NCBI GenBank assembly: GCA_050084985.1
Contig: JBITNC010000001.1
Location: 35,960,001 to 36,024,000, forward strand
Reading direction: 5' to 3'
DNA from: Nageia nagi
Taxonomy: Eukaryota; Pinophyta
DNA length: 64,000 nt
Part shown: piece after piece, positions 23,005 through 34,784 of the stretch
Layout of the letters: every line of letters starts with the position of its first letter
Numbering within the stretch: the stretch's first letter is position 1
Notes under the pieces: generated by a model
Told to the model about the DNA's origin: nothing
Seen by the model: the letters and a program-made list of their open reading frames with translations, nothing else
The model's database searches: none
Position numbers and translations under genes: made by a program

Positions 23005-25139
23005 TAACTCAAGTATCTATTTAAGCTCATTCTTATAACCCAAAATTTTATTTTAATGTTGGGCCATACTTCTAACATAAGGTGGTTCTAATCCATTATA
23101 ATAGGCCTTTCTTGGTAGTTTTCTATGTTTTGTCTATGAGAGAATCATAAAAAAGTTTAAAAATACATGATGGTGATAAATCAACCTACCAAAACACCCT
23201 TATAGGTAGAAAACACCCTTAAAAACATCTAAGTTACAAGTTTTATGATGGTTTGTAACTACTTTAAAATATCTTTAAAGTAGAAAAATATATATAATAT
23301 TATAATTTTTCAGGTAGATTATAAAAATATATATTGCTAATGATTCATCTTACCAAACATAAAGAAATATGTTTTGTAAGATTAACTTAAATTCAATTAT
23401 CTAATAGGTAATCATATCTCATGAAGATAATGCTAATGTATAGCTTAGATGAATGAATAAATCTAATAATAATTCTAATAGATGCCTTTCAATAAACTAA
23501 AGAATTATATAATTTCCTTGATCATGGATTGCAATGATCATTGGACATGCATAAAATGTGTATGATTTGGTAGCCATCATGTCATTTTAGAAAATGAAAT
23601 CAACTAGTCTTGGACCAAATTCAATAAACTTTACAAGTATTCTTCCTATATATGTAACTCTTGTATCTTTAAAATAGGGCATGGAAAAATAACTATATGT
23701 GGGTTTATTTTGCATGACAATTTTTATAACAACCCTAATAGATATGTATTTAAAATGTAAAACTATACATGTGTGTTTTACCTTCTTGCATGTATTAAGA
23801 ATATAGATAAAGTAAAAAGACTTAGAAATACATGCAAACAAACCCTAATTAAATTATTATAATAGACAATAAAATAAACTTATTTTCTTAATATTGCACC
23901 CATAATGAAGCATCATACATGTATGGTTAACCTTCTTGGTTGTGTTTGTGCATCTAGATGGAAGAATAATGCATCTATAAACATGTGATTGGTGTTATTA
24001 ACCATTAACTATCTTGGTTCTTTGCTGTGGGTTATTACTAATACATGATTATGTATAAATATACCTTTATTTAAATTTATCATAAAATATAATAATGTTA
24101 CTTTGATTTGGTATCTAATGAGACTTATTTTATGACTTCTTGATGCTAGTAGAATTCATAACAAACTTGAGTTAGCAAAATTTATATCCTAAATTTGGGT
24201 CCATTAAAGAAGAAACATTCTTAGAAAAAATATCATCATTGGTGAATATGGTATTGAATTTCATTCTTAATTCAATAAAGGATGAAAACAACCAATTAAA
24301 AGGATAACACTGCTTGGAAACTAAGTAGGTTTTTTAATTCCTTACAAGGGATATTTGTTCAAAATCCAATGATTACTCTAATGATTGATTAAATTATTGA
24401 GCATATGAATAAAATATTCTCTAAATATAGCATAGTATGGGTATGGTTGAGACACCCTCGAGTGTTTTCAAATAGTGCAATTGATTGGTTTTAGAACAAA
24501 ATCAAAAACCTTTGCAAGAAGAAAATTTTGAGCTAACATATGCATAGTAGATAATTTTAATATAATTTTGAGTTAACACTTACCTTCTTAATGGGGAAAC
24601 AATATGAATAAATGAATAAATTTTTTATTTTCTATGTATTGGATCATTCTTTTGCATTTTCTATGTATTGCATACTTTTGATGTAACATATGCATGTATA
24701 AAATTTATGAAAAAAATTATTTACATAAATAAGATCTCCATGGAGACTACATTAATTATAATAAATATCACAAAATATGCTATCATTGGAGATCTCCTAA
24801 CACTACATTACATGTCATATTGCCCACTTTAATTTTTTAGCTTACAACAAATAATTTATTATACAACCATTCATTAATATCCATGAAACTATTCATTTTA
24901 TCTTACATCAGATAAAAAAGCATAAGTTTTTTTAAATTAAGGTTATTAGGTAAAGGAGATGAAATATATCATAAAAATTATCTTACTATTGTGTTCATCA
25001 AAATTCATGTTTATCTACATGAAACTTGTAAAAAGGAACATAGAATAATTTCAAACACCAAAGTATTATTTATGGTCTTATCTTATCTATTCTAACCTTA
25101 TTATGTTATGGAAGAATACTTGCACTGTCACCTTTACTT
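23005..25139. other. Non-coding AT-rich stretch before the PPR relic
   Basis: No clear gene was seen. Upstream PPR repeats would be expected between about 24150 and 25140, but no motif could be read with confidence. A minus frame at 23587-23841 looks accidental. Confidence 0.45.
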
Positions 25140-26492
25140 TCATGATCTCACCTCTCCTATGGTTGTGAGTACCTTGTAGACACTTATGCAAAATATGAAG
25201 AATACATAAGGCCCAAATGTTTAGATAGCAATATGGGATTAGCCAGCATTTGCAATATGTAAACATAAATTTATGGATTGTAATTATTGGAGGATATATA
25301 ATTCATAGCTATAACAAGGATTCCTTTACACTCTTTAATTTGATAAAGCACTAGGAACCAACCCTAATAACATAACCTTTGTATGTGTTCTATATCCATG
25401 AACCATGTAGGTCTAGTGTATGAGGTATGTGATACTTTAATAAAATGAGTAACTTTTATTTTATTATTCCTTAGATGTTCCTTATATAAATCTATGCAAA
25501 ATATGAAAGAATACATAGGGCCCAAGAATTATTTGACAAGATGCAAGATGCAAATATAGTTTTATGGAATTCAATGATTTTAGGATAAGCAATTCATGTC
25601 TATAACAAGGATTCCCTTAAACTCTTTAATCTAATGAATCACTTGGGAAACAACCATAACAACATAACCTTTATATGTATTTACATACATGCAACCATGT
25701 AGTTCTAGTAGATGAGGGTTGCAAATACTTTAATACCATGAATGAATTTTCTTACATTATTCATGGGATGTTCCCTATATACATGTATGTAAAATAAGAA
25801 ACAATACATAATGCCTGATAATTATTTGACAATATGTGAGTGGAAATATGTAAATACAATTTTATGTATTGCAATGCTCTATATGTATTATACATGCATG
25901 CAACCATGTGGTATACTAGATGAGGGTTGTAAATACTTTAATAACATGAGTCACTTTATTGCATTATTCATAAGATTTTCCCCATAGAGATGTATGCAAA
26001 ATATGAAAGAATACATAAGGCCCAAGAATTATTTAAACACATGCAATATCCAAGATGAAAATATATTTTTATGGACTGTAATGATTAGAGGATATGCAAT
26101 TTGTGGTTATAACAATAATTCCCTTAAATTATTTAATCTAATGAAGCACTTAGAAACCAACCTAACAAAATAACCTTTATATGTATTCTACATGCATGTA
26201 ACCATGTAGGTCTAGTGTATTAGGGCCATACATTTTTTAATAGCATGAGTACCATTCACTTATTATTTATGGGATGAATTATTATACATGCATTATTGAC
26301 TTTATTATCTATGTAGGCTATCATTTTCAAGATGCCCATAAAATATGAATCATATGTGTCCAGAGTTATGAAGTATTTTATGACCCATAAATACATATAT
26401 GGTTGAGTATCTTGGCCATGTTGGGAATTTACATGAAGTAAAATAAACCATATTGGTGTAGTGTGGAGTGGTTTTCTTTGTACCTTGACTAG
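25140..26492 (+). pseudogene. PLS-class PPR gene relic with duplicated repeat module
   Basis: PPR proteins of the PLS class bind organelle RNA and usually end in E or DYW domains. Four tandem copies start at about 25185, 25493, 25786 and 25993. Each opens with MYAKYERIHKAQELFDKM or a decayed form and continues with VLWNSMI, YNKDSLKLFNLMKHLG and NITFICILHACNH. Each closes with a GLVDEGCKYFN-type stretch. The spacing of 308 and 293 bp fits one three-motif unit (about 102 residues). The third copy has lost about 90 bp. After the array, MVEYLGHVGNLHEV (26399-26441) and VVWS (26457-26468) match the usual PPR end before the E domain. Stops and shifts are present in every copy. The gene is cut at 26493 by the palindrome. 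Confidence 0.8.
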
Positions 26493-28049
26493 TGTTACCA
26501 CCCAATTTTTGATCAATAATTTTTTACTTTTTCCTCAATTTAGATATATAGGAAAAATTTGTTGTTTCCCTTAATAAAATAAAAAATGCATAAAAAATTA
26601 AATAATCAAAAATTAATGATTTATCAATATCACATATTTTTATCACTAAAAAGAGTTTACACCATTAGGTAGTATCTTTCAACTTAGATGCAAGTGCATA
26701 TTCTGGACATTGACATGGAAGTTGGTTACTATAAAATTGTTGAATATCATCCTCTAAATTTGATTGTAAGAACCTATCCTTAATATGAGAGGAACTTTAT
26801 CCTACTCAATCATTGAATGATGAGCTTCAAAATCCTATTTTCAAAGCGAAGAGCTCATTCTATACACAAAAAAGTAGAACTTGATTTTCATTAAAGTTTT
26901 AAAGCTAAAAATATCTTCATTTTCAAAACCAAAGCAAAAATCAATGAAATTTGACTATGTTTTTATTCACCCTTATCACATTGAGTGATTCATATACTTA
27001 GATGTGACTAAGGGTTTTTAGTGGTTGTATTATTTTTATTTTCAATTGGGTATGATTGAAGTGATTTGTATGGTTGCATTGATCTATGCTTCAAGTAGGA
27101 CATGATAAGGTATATTATCTACTCATATTAGGTTAAGGATATACTTTGCATGACTTATGTTGTTGCTTGGTTGCACCATCAAACAAGGCTACATGATCCA
27201 AATATAGGTTTCTTTCCAACTTACTCTCATTATATTATCTAGGGTGAAAAGTTACATGTCCAATTCTACCCTCTCCATATATAAATACCCATGCTTGATT
27301 CATTTGTATCCAATGAATTCATACTCCCATTATCATAGTGGTGTTATGTATTAGGTACAAGCAATAGAGTTTTTTCTTCCTATTAGAGTGGTATATAATA
27401 TTAGGTGGAAGTGACTAAAGTATATCCCATGGTTACATTAAACTATGTTTGAAGCCAAAGTGACTAAAAATAGCCCTTATCACTACCAAATCATTATTTA
27501 TCTTTGTCTAATAGAAAAACACTTAGATAGGTTTGTGGGACTAAGCCTAATCAAGATTTTCTCCTTTGTTATAGCAAAATTTGCATTGAATTAAAAGTTA
27601 ATAAGGAATTCTAATATCATAAGAAGTTGATTTGAATATTAAAGCAACTAAGGAATAAAACCCTTATTGCATTAGTTTTAACATTAACTTGAAAGTGACT
27701 ATGTGTTGCCTCTTTATCATATTGAGTTAGTGTATTATGCAAAGTGACTTAAATATTCCTTATGTCACATGGAATATGGTATTAAAAATAAAGTGACTAA
27801 GTCTTAAATCCCTTATCATATTAGTTTAAACTTCAAGGTAGAAGTGAATAAGGCATTCTAATGTCATAAGGAAGTTGATGTTAACACTAAAGTGATTAAG
27901 GATTTTGTTTGGTTACTCTAACTTATCTTTTTACTTGGATATGAATTAAGATAAAATAGTTAAATTTGAGAAAATAAAATTATTGATAAATTTATGATAT
28001 TATTTTTATCTAAATTGATGGCTAAGGTAATTTTTTATTATTGTTAATA
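26493..28049 (+). repeat. LTR-like leader of arm 1 with promoter and 50-bp array
   Basis: TGTTACCACCC at 26493 aligns with the outer end of arm 2 at 36495. TATATAAATACCC at about 27278 has a counterpart TATAAATACCCC in arm 2, so a shared promoter is likely. From 27540 to 27945 a core AAGTGACTAAG recurs at about 27592, 27641, 27692, 27741, 27791, 27841 and 27890. That period of close to 50 bp is not a multiple of three, so the array is probably untranslated. The LTR's own 3' edge was not fixed. Confidence 0.7.
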
Positions 28050-31000
28050 ATGAACAACTCAAAGAAGAATAAGGGTGGCTATACTTGATTAATAAATACC
28101 AATTTTGTGGAGTTGAATAAAGATGGTAAAGTCAAACAAAGGTCTTGGTATTATGACATACTAGAAAATATCATAGATCATAAGTGGAATCATATTAACC
28201 CTATATTCATGTTGAGAGAAGTTGATAAAATGATAGAGGAAGTTAAAGAGAAAGACATACTCTATTATTTTGGGCTTTTAATGGCTATAATTATACCTTT
28301 CTTAGTGATTTTCCCTAAGTTAGTGCTTTGAAGTGACAAAGTATACCAAATTTGCTGACATAGTTGTTATATATGTAGAGGGAAATATCATTGTAGATTT
28401 AACTAAGAAGGACATCAAAAAAGTAATGGGATGGTCAAATCATGGTATTATCTTTACTCAAGAGGATGCAAATAAAAAGTTATAATAATATAGTAACAAA
28501 CACAAGCCCAATGCTTTCATATTATCATTATTGAGACCATAACATTATAGTTTTTGCTCACAAAGCTATGATAAAAGCATAAAGATTTTTATACCAAGAT
28601 ACTAGTAGCAAAGCTATCAATTTCCTATATAGGATTTTGGGGAAATCCATAGATATTAGATTTGAGAAACACTTATTTGGTTTCCTCTATGTAGTGAATA
28701 GAGGGAAGAGTATTCGATGGAGTTAGATCATAAATGATGGGATGATCAATCAATTGAGATAAGTGAAAAAGACTAAAACATTTTTCTACTTGTCTTACTT
28801 GGTATTCTTATTATTGAGAGGAAAGAATAGACCTCAAGTTCATGTCATCAAGAAGGTTATTTTTAATAAAAGGCAACAATTTATATGGCATATCCAAAAT
28901 TCCAAAAGGTAGAGTAATGGAATCATATTCAAATGATAACTAATGAATGGAATATGCAATTATTAAGGAAATGAAAAGGGATTAGAATGTCCCTAGGACT
29001 TCTATTAGAGCTATTGATTTTTTTAAGAGATTTGTTGACTTTTAGTTGGAGAAATTTGTTAGCTTTGATATCATATTTTTTGGAACCAATGTGGTCCCTC
29101 TTAAGATCCTTTGCTACCTTAGTGACATGATGGTATTTTTGGAATTTATAAGATAAATATTTTATTTTCAAAAGAAATTTGACAAAGAGAAGAAAAAGGC
29201 ACCCATAAAAATGCATATAACTTATTCGTGGTATAGTTGTAATAATTGGTTGGATGTAGAGATTATCAAAAATGAAATTAAAGGTTACAATTTTGAGTAT
29301 CATGCCTTAAACTCTCATCATGATCCCATTGGTGTAGCTGATAGATTTTTTCAAAAAATTCATACTAGCTATAAACATCATTCCCTTGACGATATTGAGA
29401 TATTTATAAATGTCTATTCAGAGATGGAGATTCAAAGAATTTTTGAATAGCTAGCTAAAGAAGAAAGGGATAAAAAGAAGGAAGAAACTAAAGATAAAAT
29501 TCATGAGATATTACCTACATCATAGGAAAATGAACAAACTATTGTATGAGATTTTACTAAGGAGATTGGATTTAATTAGTTTGGCTCAATGCAAGGGAAA
29601 GATATGTTAAAAATAATCAATGCACCTATCCCAAGCATTCCAACTCTAAGAGCCATAGAACCATAAGTTTTTGTACATCTTAAGTCCCTTTTTGAGTGTG
29701 GGAAAGTAGTCATACCATTTCTCCTTTGTGATGATCCTTCATATAGTAGTAGCTATTTAAGGATTTCTATCAACTCTAATGATGATGATTAGTCAAAATC
29801 ACAAAGTGATGATGATAGATTGAGGATCCATAATGGAGATGATGATGAATGAATTAAGAAAAGAGGAAATGATGAAATATAAATAGAGGAAAATATTATG
29901 GAGTAGCATGATGTCTTCCTTACCATATATATCCATATAGAGGGAGATGATGAGTTTATTGATGTTATAGATTCCAAAGAAGAAGATAAGATAAAAGAAA
30001 ATGCTTGTATCTCTCCTATAGTTGCTTCATGGTTATAATTAATCATTAATTATTCCTTTTTAAATCCAAAGGATTCTAAATGAGAAGATAATATTATATA
30101 AATTACCATACAATAAGAAACAAAGAGGTCTACACATACTATAGAGCATCTAACTACCAAATCAATGACCAAGGAGTACTCCAATTCACATAAAACCCTT
30201 AGTTCAAATAAGATTTTATCAAAACATATGTTAAGGGAAAGCAAAGGTGATGAAAATAGATATGATGATGATGAGGGGGAGGAGGAGAATGTAAAAGGAG
30301 TAAGAAGAGAAGGAAAGATTAACATGATCAATAAATTATTACTATTATGATGCATCTTCACTTACCAACTTAGCTTTGAGAATTTATTGAAAAAGTATTG
30401 ATATATATGCATATTTAAAGAGGCTCAAAGAAGTGATTAGTGATAGTGAAAGGGAAGAAAATGTAGAAAGAACAAGTTGCACCAATTATAAGGAAATTAT
30501 AAATCATAGTCAATTTTGGAAAGGAGACACTATGCATGAGTAAACTCATAACCAATGTTAGAAAGCCTAAGAATAAAAGGCAAGTAAATGTTAGTATCTA
30601 TGGAGTATGATAATGGACCTTAAGGAATCAAGTTAAATGCTTACATTATTTATTAAGGAACCAAAAATATGACTAAGATAGAATAAGAAAAGAATTTATA
30701 AGTCAATAAACTAAAAAATGAAGTCAAATACATGAAAAATACTTTCAAGAAATTTGAGGAGATGGGAACTGATAAAGAAGACTTAAAATTCAAATATAAA
30801 AAGGTTGTGAGATGGAAAAGAGAATTGGTAAATTAATTAAGGAGTAACCAAGATCTCTATAAATGATTATCATGACCTTGTCTACATGGATAACATCAAT
30901 TTTTAGTTTTATGATGTTGATGCTAATATTAGTAACTATTTGGACTAATGGGAAACCAAAGTGGAGAATGTTTCCAAAATTAAGTGTGAAGAGATAAATG

Positions 31001-31490
31001 ATGAGAGCATGATAAATTTATATAAAGAGTTTTCATTCCTTTTTGATTGGATGAAAAATGGAAAGGTTGGGTGTAAATCCTTTAAAGAGAAATTTGATGA
31101 GGTGTATAAGGAAAATTGGGATATCATCTATTTGACCTAAATTTCAACTCAAGATGGGTCTAGTAATTGGAGAAGTGATGATGAGTTCAATAGAGTTTAA
31201 AAGAGTTATTAGAGAAAAAGTTGAAATCTAAATATATGAAGGAGATACCTATTGAGTTGTATAATTGCTATCTCTCATGGATCACATAGGTTGAAGTGTC
31301 ACACCAAATAATCAAGAACTAGATAATAGGAAAACTAATTTGTCAATAACAAGGAGTTTTGGAAGGGTATGATAGGGTGCACAACTTTTTAGGAGGACAT
31401 ATCAAGTTTAAAGTTGAAAAAATGATGGCCTTATTTCCTCCTTTGATGGAAAATTGAAAGCATGGATTATGTTGTTTTTATTGCAATCCC
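28050..31490 (+). pseudogene. Long unrecognised reading frame of arm 1
   Basis: Piecing frames together gives a protein of about 1,100 residues from ATG at 28050 to a stop near 31490. In order there are four parts. A globular N-terminus includes NIIDHKWNHINPIFMLRE and YFGLLMAIIIPFLVIF. A middle part, 29211-29450, contains NSHHDPIGVADRFFQKIH. An acidic segment, 29760-30350, is rich in Asp, Glu and Ser. A charged helical part (30690-31130) leads to a C-terminus with NFLGGHIKFKVEKMMA and GLCCFYCNP. The matching frame in arm 2 supports the same order and also the acidic stretch (DDEFI and DDEFV). Stops, often in place of Gln or Trp, and frameshifts prevent expression. No RT, integrase or transposase motif was found. 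I know no family with this architecture. A gag-like structural role is possible but unproven. Confidence 0.6.
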
Positions 31491-31512
31491 TAGTATTGAT
31501 AAATCATTTATC

Positions 31513-34500
31513 TATTATCTAGTTTTTGATTCTTTGGTGAGCCACTTTAACCTATGCGATCCATGAGAGATAGTGATCATACGACTCAATTAACATCTCT
31601 TCTTATCATTATATTTAATCTTTTTTAGTAAGAGCTCATTCAAACTCTTTTGAACTCCATCATCACTTCACTAATTAGTAGACCCATCTAGAGTCAATAT
31701 ATAGATCAAATCAATGATATCTTGATTTTTCTTATACACCTCATTAGGTTTATATTTAAAGGATTTGCACTTGGACTTTGCATTTTTTAGTTAATAAAAA
31801 ATAAATAAAAATTATTTATAGAAATTTATAAGCCTCTCATCACTGATCTCTTCACACTCAACTATGGAAACATTCTCCACTTTGACTTTCCATTGATCTA
31901 CATGCTTGCTAATGTTAGCATCAATTTCATAAAGCTAAAAATTGATGTCATCTAGGTAAACAAGATCATCATAAGCATTTATGAATACTTAGGTTTCCTT
32001 CTCAATTAATTTATCAGTTCTCTTTTCTAACTTGCAACATATTTTATATTTCAATTTTATGTCTTCTTTATTAGCTACCATCTCCTCAAATTTCTTGAAA
32101 GTCTTTTTCATGTATTTAACTTCATGTTTTAGTTTATTAACTTGTAAATTATTTTCCTATGATAGCTTACTCATATTATTGGTAACTTGATCAATAATGT
32201 AATCATTTGACTCAATTACTAAATATATAATGTCAAATTTCATGGTACTAACATTCATATGCCTTTTAGGCTTTATGACATGTTGTGAGTTTACTCATGT
32301 GTAGTGTCTACTTTCCAAACTCAATTATGCTCTATAATTTTCTCAGAATTGGTACAACCTCTTATTTAGCATTCTCATTCTCTTCCCTTTCACTATAACT
32401 ACTTACTTCTTTTATCCTATTCAAATATGCATCTATATCCACATTCTTTAGCAAATTCTTATAATTGAGTTAGTTAAGTTAACTTACATCATCAATAGTA
32501 ACAATTTGCTGGTCATGTTCATCTTGCCTTATCTTCTTCCTCCTTTTCATATTTTCCTTCTCCTTATAATATCATCCCCATCCCCATCCCCATCACCTTC
32601 TATTTCTTTTGATGAATATTTAGAATAAGTTTTATTTGATCTAGGTGTTTTATATGGGGTAGAGTCTTTTTTGGTCTCTGATCGAGTAGCTAGTTTCCTT
32701 GCAATCTATAAGACTCCTTTTTTCATTATAGTGTAGTAAGTTCTATAGTATTATCCTCCTATTAAGAGTCTTCTAGAGTTTAAGAGGAATAAGTTGTAAA
32801 TAATTCTAACCTTGAAGTAACTACAAGAGGGATATGGGCATTTTCTTTTATCTCACCCTCTTCTTTTGAATATGTAATATTAACAAACTCATCATCTCCA
32901 TTTGTATGGGTATTTGTAGTTGGGATGGCATCATGATACTCCATAAGAGTTCACTCCACTTTTACTTCATCATTTCCTCTCTCCTCATCTAATATTTCCT
33001 CATATCCACTATGAATCCTCTATTTATCATCATCACTTCTTGACTTTGATCAATCATCATCATCAGATTTGTTATAAATCCTTAAAGAGCTATCATTAGA
33101 TGAAGGATAATCACCAAGATTAATGATAAACTACTTTATCCAAAATAAAAAAGGAACTTAGGGTGCATAATGGTTTGAGGTTCTATAATTCTTGGAATTG
33201 GAATGCTCAAGATAGGTTCATTGATGGTCTTTGACACATCAATCCCTTACATTGAGCCAAATTGATTAAATCTAGGATTCTTAGTAAAATCTTGTATATG
33301 ATTTTGTTCAATTTCTTATAGCTTACGTAAAATATTTGTACTTTTATCTTTAGTTACTTCCTTCTTTCTATCCCTCTCTTCTTTTTCCAATTATTTATAA
33401 ATTATTTAAATCTCCAACTCTCAATGGACATTTTTATACCTCTCAATATCATCGAGGGAATGATTTTATAGTTAGTATGAAATTTTTGGCAAAATCTATC
33501 AACTATTCCAATAGGATCATAATGAGTCTTTAAGGTATGATATTCAAAATTGTAACCTTAAATTTCACATTTTATAGGTTCTTCTTCCAACTATTATTGT
33601 AATAGTACTAAAAATAAGTTATGAGCATTTTGATGGGTTCCTCTTCCTTATCTTTGGTGAATTTCTTGTCAAAATAAAATATGTATCACAAATTCCAAAA
33701 ATATCATTCTACCACTAAGGAAGTGAGGGTGCTTAAGAGAGGTCACATAGATACCAAAATTTTTTATATAAGAGCTATCAAATTCCTCCAATTAAAAGTT
33801 CACAAATATCTTCAAAAAATTAATAGCTCCAATAGAAATCCTAAGGACATGCTGAGCCCCTTCAATTTCTTAATAATTTCATATTACCATTCATCAATTC
33901 TCATTTGAATATGATTTCATTCCTCTACTTTATGGAATTTTGGATATGCCATGTAAATTGCTTCCCTTTCATTGAAAATAACCTTCTTGATGTCATGGGT
34001 TCAAGGTCTATTTTTACCTTTCAAAAATAAGAATACTAAGTAAGACATGTAGAAAAATATTTTATTATTTTTCACTTCTCTAAATTAATTAATCATCCTA
34101 TCACTGATGACTTAATCCCATCAAATACTCTTCCCTCTATTCACTACATAGAGGAAACCAAACAAGTCTTTCTTGAATCTATTATATATGGATTTCCCAA
34201 AATCTTTCATAGGAAACTAATAGCTTTTCTAGTAGTATCTTGGATAAGACATCTTTATACTTTCATCACATCTTAGAAAGCCAAACCATGATGTTTTGGT
34301 ATCACTAATAATTGGATGAGATCACTAGGCCTATGCTTATTGCATATTATTCTAAATTCTTATTTACATCCTCTTGAGTAAATATAATACCTTGATTTGA
34401 TCACCCTATTTCTTTTTTAATTCCCTCCTTGGTTAAATATACAATGATATTTCCTTTTACACCTATAATAAATTTGTTAGAAAAGTTGGTATAATCTACC

Positions 34501-34784
34501 ACTTCTAGTACTAACTCAAGGAAACTCACTAAGAATGGTATAACTATGATTATGTAAATACTAAAATAGTGGAGTATGTCTTTCACTTTAACCTCCTTTC
34601 AAATTCAATTAGTTTCTCTCAACATGAAGATATGGTTGGTGTGATTCCACTTAGGATCTCTGATATTTTCTAGTTTTTCATAATACTGATCCCTTTGTTT
34701 GAATCGCCCATCCTTCTTCAATTCCATGAAACTGGTCTTTGTTAATTAAGTATAGCCACCCTTATTCTTCTTTGATTTGCTTAT
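31513..34784 (-). pseudogene. Long unrecognised reading frame of arm 2
   Basis: It is homologous to 28050-31490 and more decayed. The start codon has become ATA at about 34784. Readable islands include IPFLVSFLELVLEV and GVKGNIIVYLTKEGIKK (34401-34586). Another, antisense to 33681-33908, corresponds to the ISKIPKG and KGDMLSP-type region, and the acidic stretch near 32870-33070 holds NGDDEFVNITYSKEEGEI. It supplies the N-terminal part that arm 1 breaks near 28331, namely VDYTNFSNKFIIGVKG. The protein therefore continues beyond arm 1's stop, and the two arms complement each other in defining the family. Its function is unknown. Confidence 0.6.

Larger units (their letters stand above)
26493..31492 (+). 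mobile_element. Arm 1 of a 10-kb tail-to-tail inverted pair
   Basis: It starts TGTTACCACCC, an LTR-like terminus, and runs through a leader with TATA box (27278-27288), a 50-bp-period array (27540-27945) and a long broken frame (28050-31490). The same order occurs in reverse complement at 31495-36495. By eye the arms agree at roughly four of five positions over nearly their whole length. No 3' LTR follows the reading frame; arm 2 starts within a few bases of the frame's end. I do not recognise the family. An LTR-retrotransposon-like origin is inferred from the terminus, TATA box and layout. Confidence 0.8.

Noticed and set aside
26256-26516. 86-codon minus-strand frame
   Set aside because: It is antisense to the 3' end of the PPR relic and crosses the palindrome edge.
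29789-30361. Minus-strand Ser-rich frames of 85 and 103 codons
   Set aside because: They are shadows of the Asp/Glu-rich plus-strand segment of the arm 1 frame.
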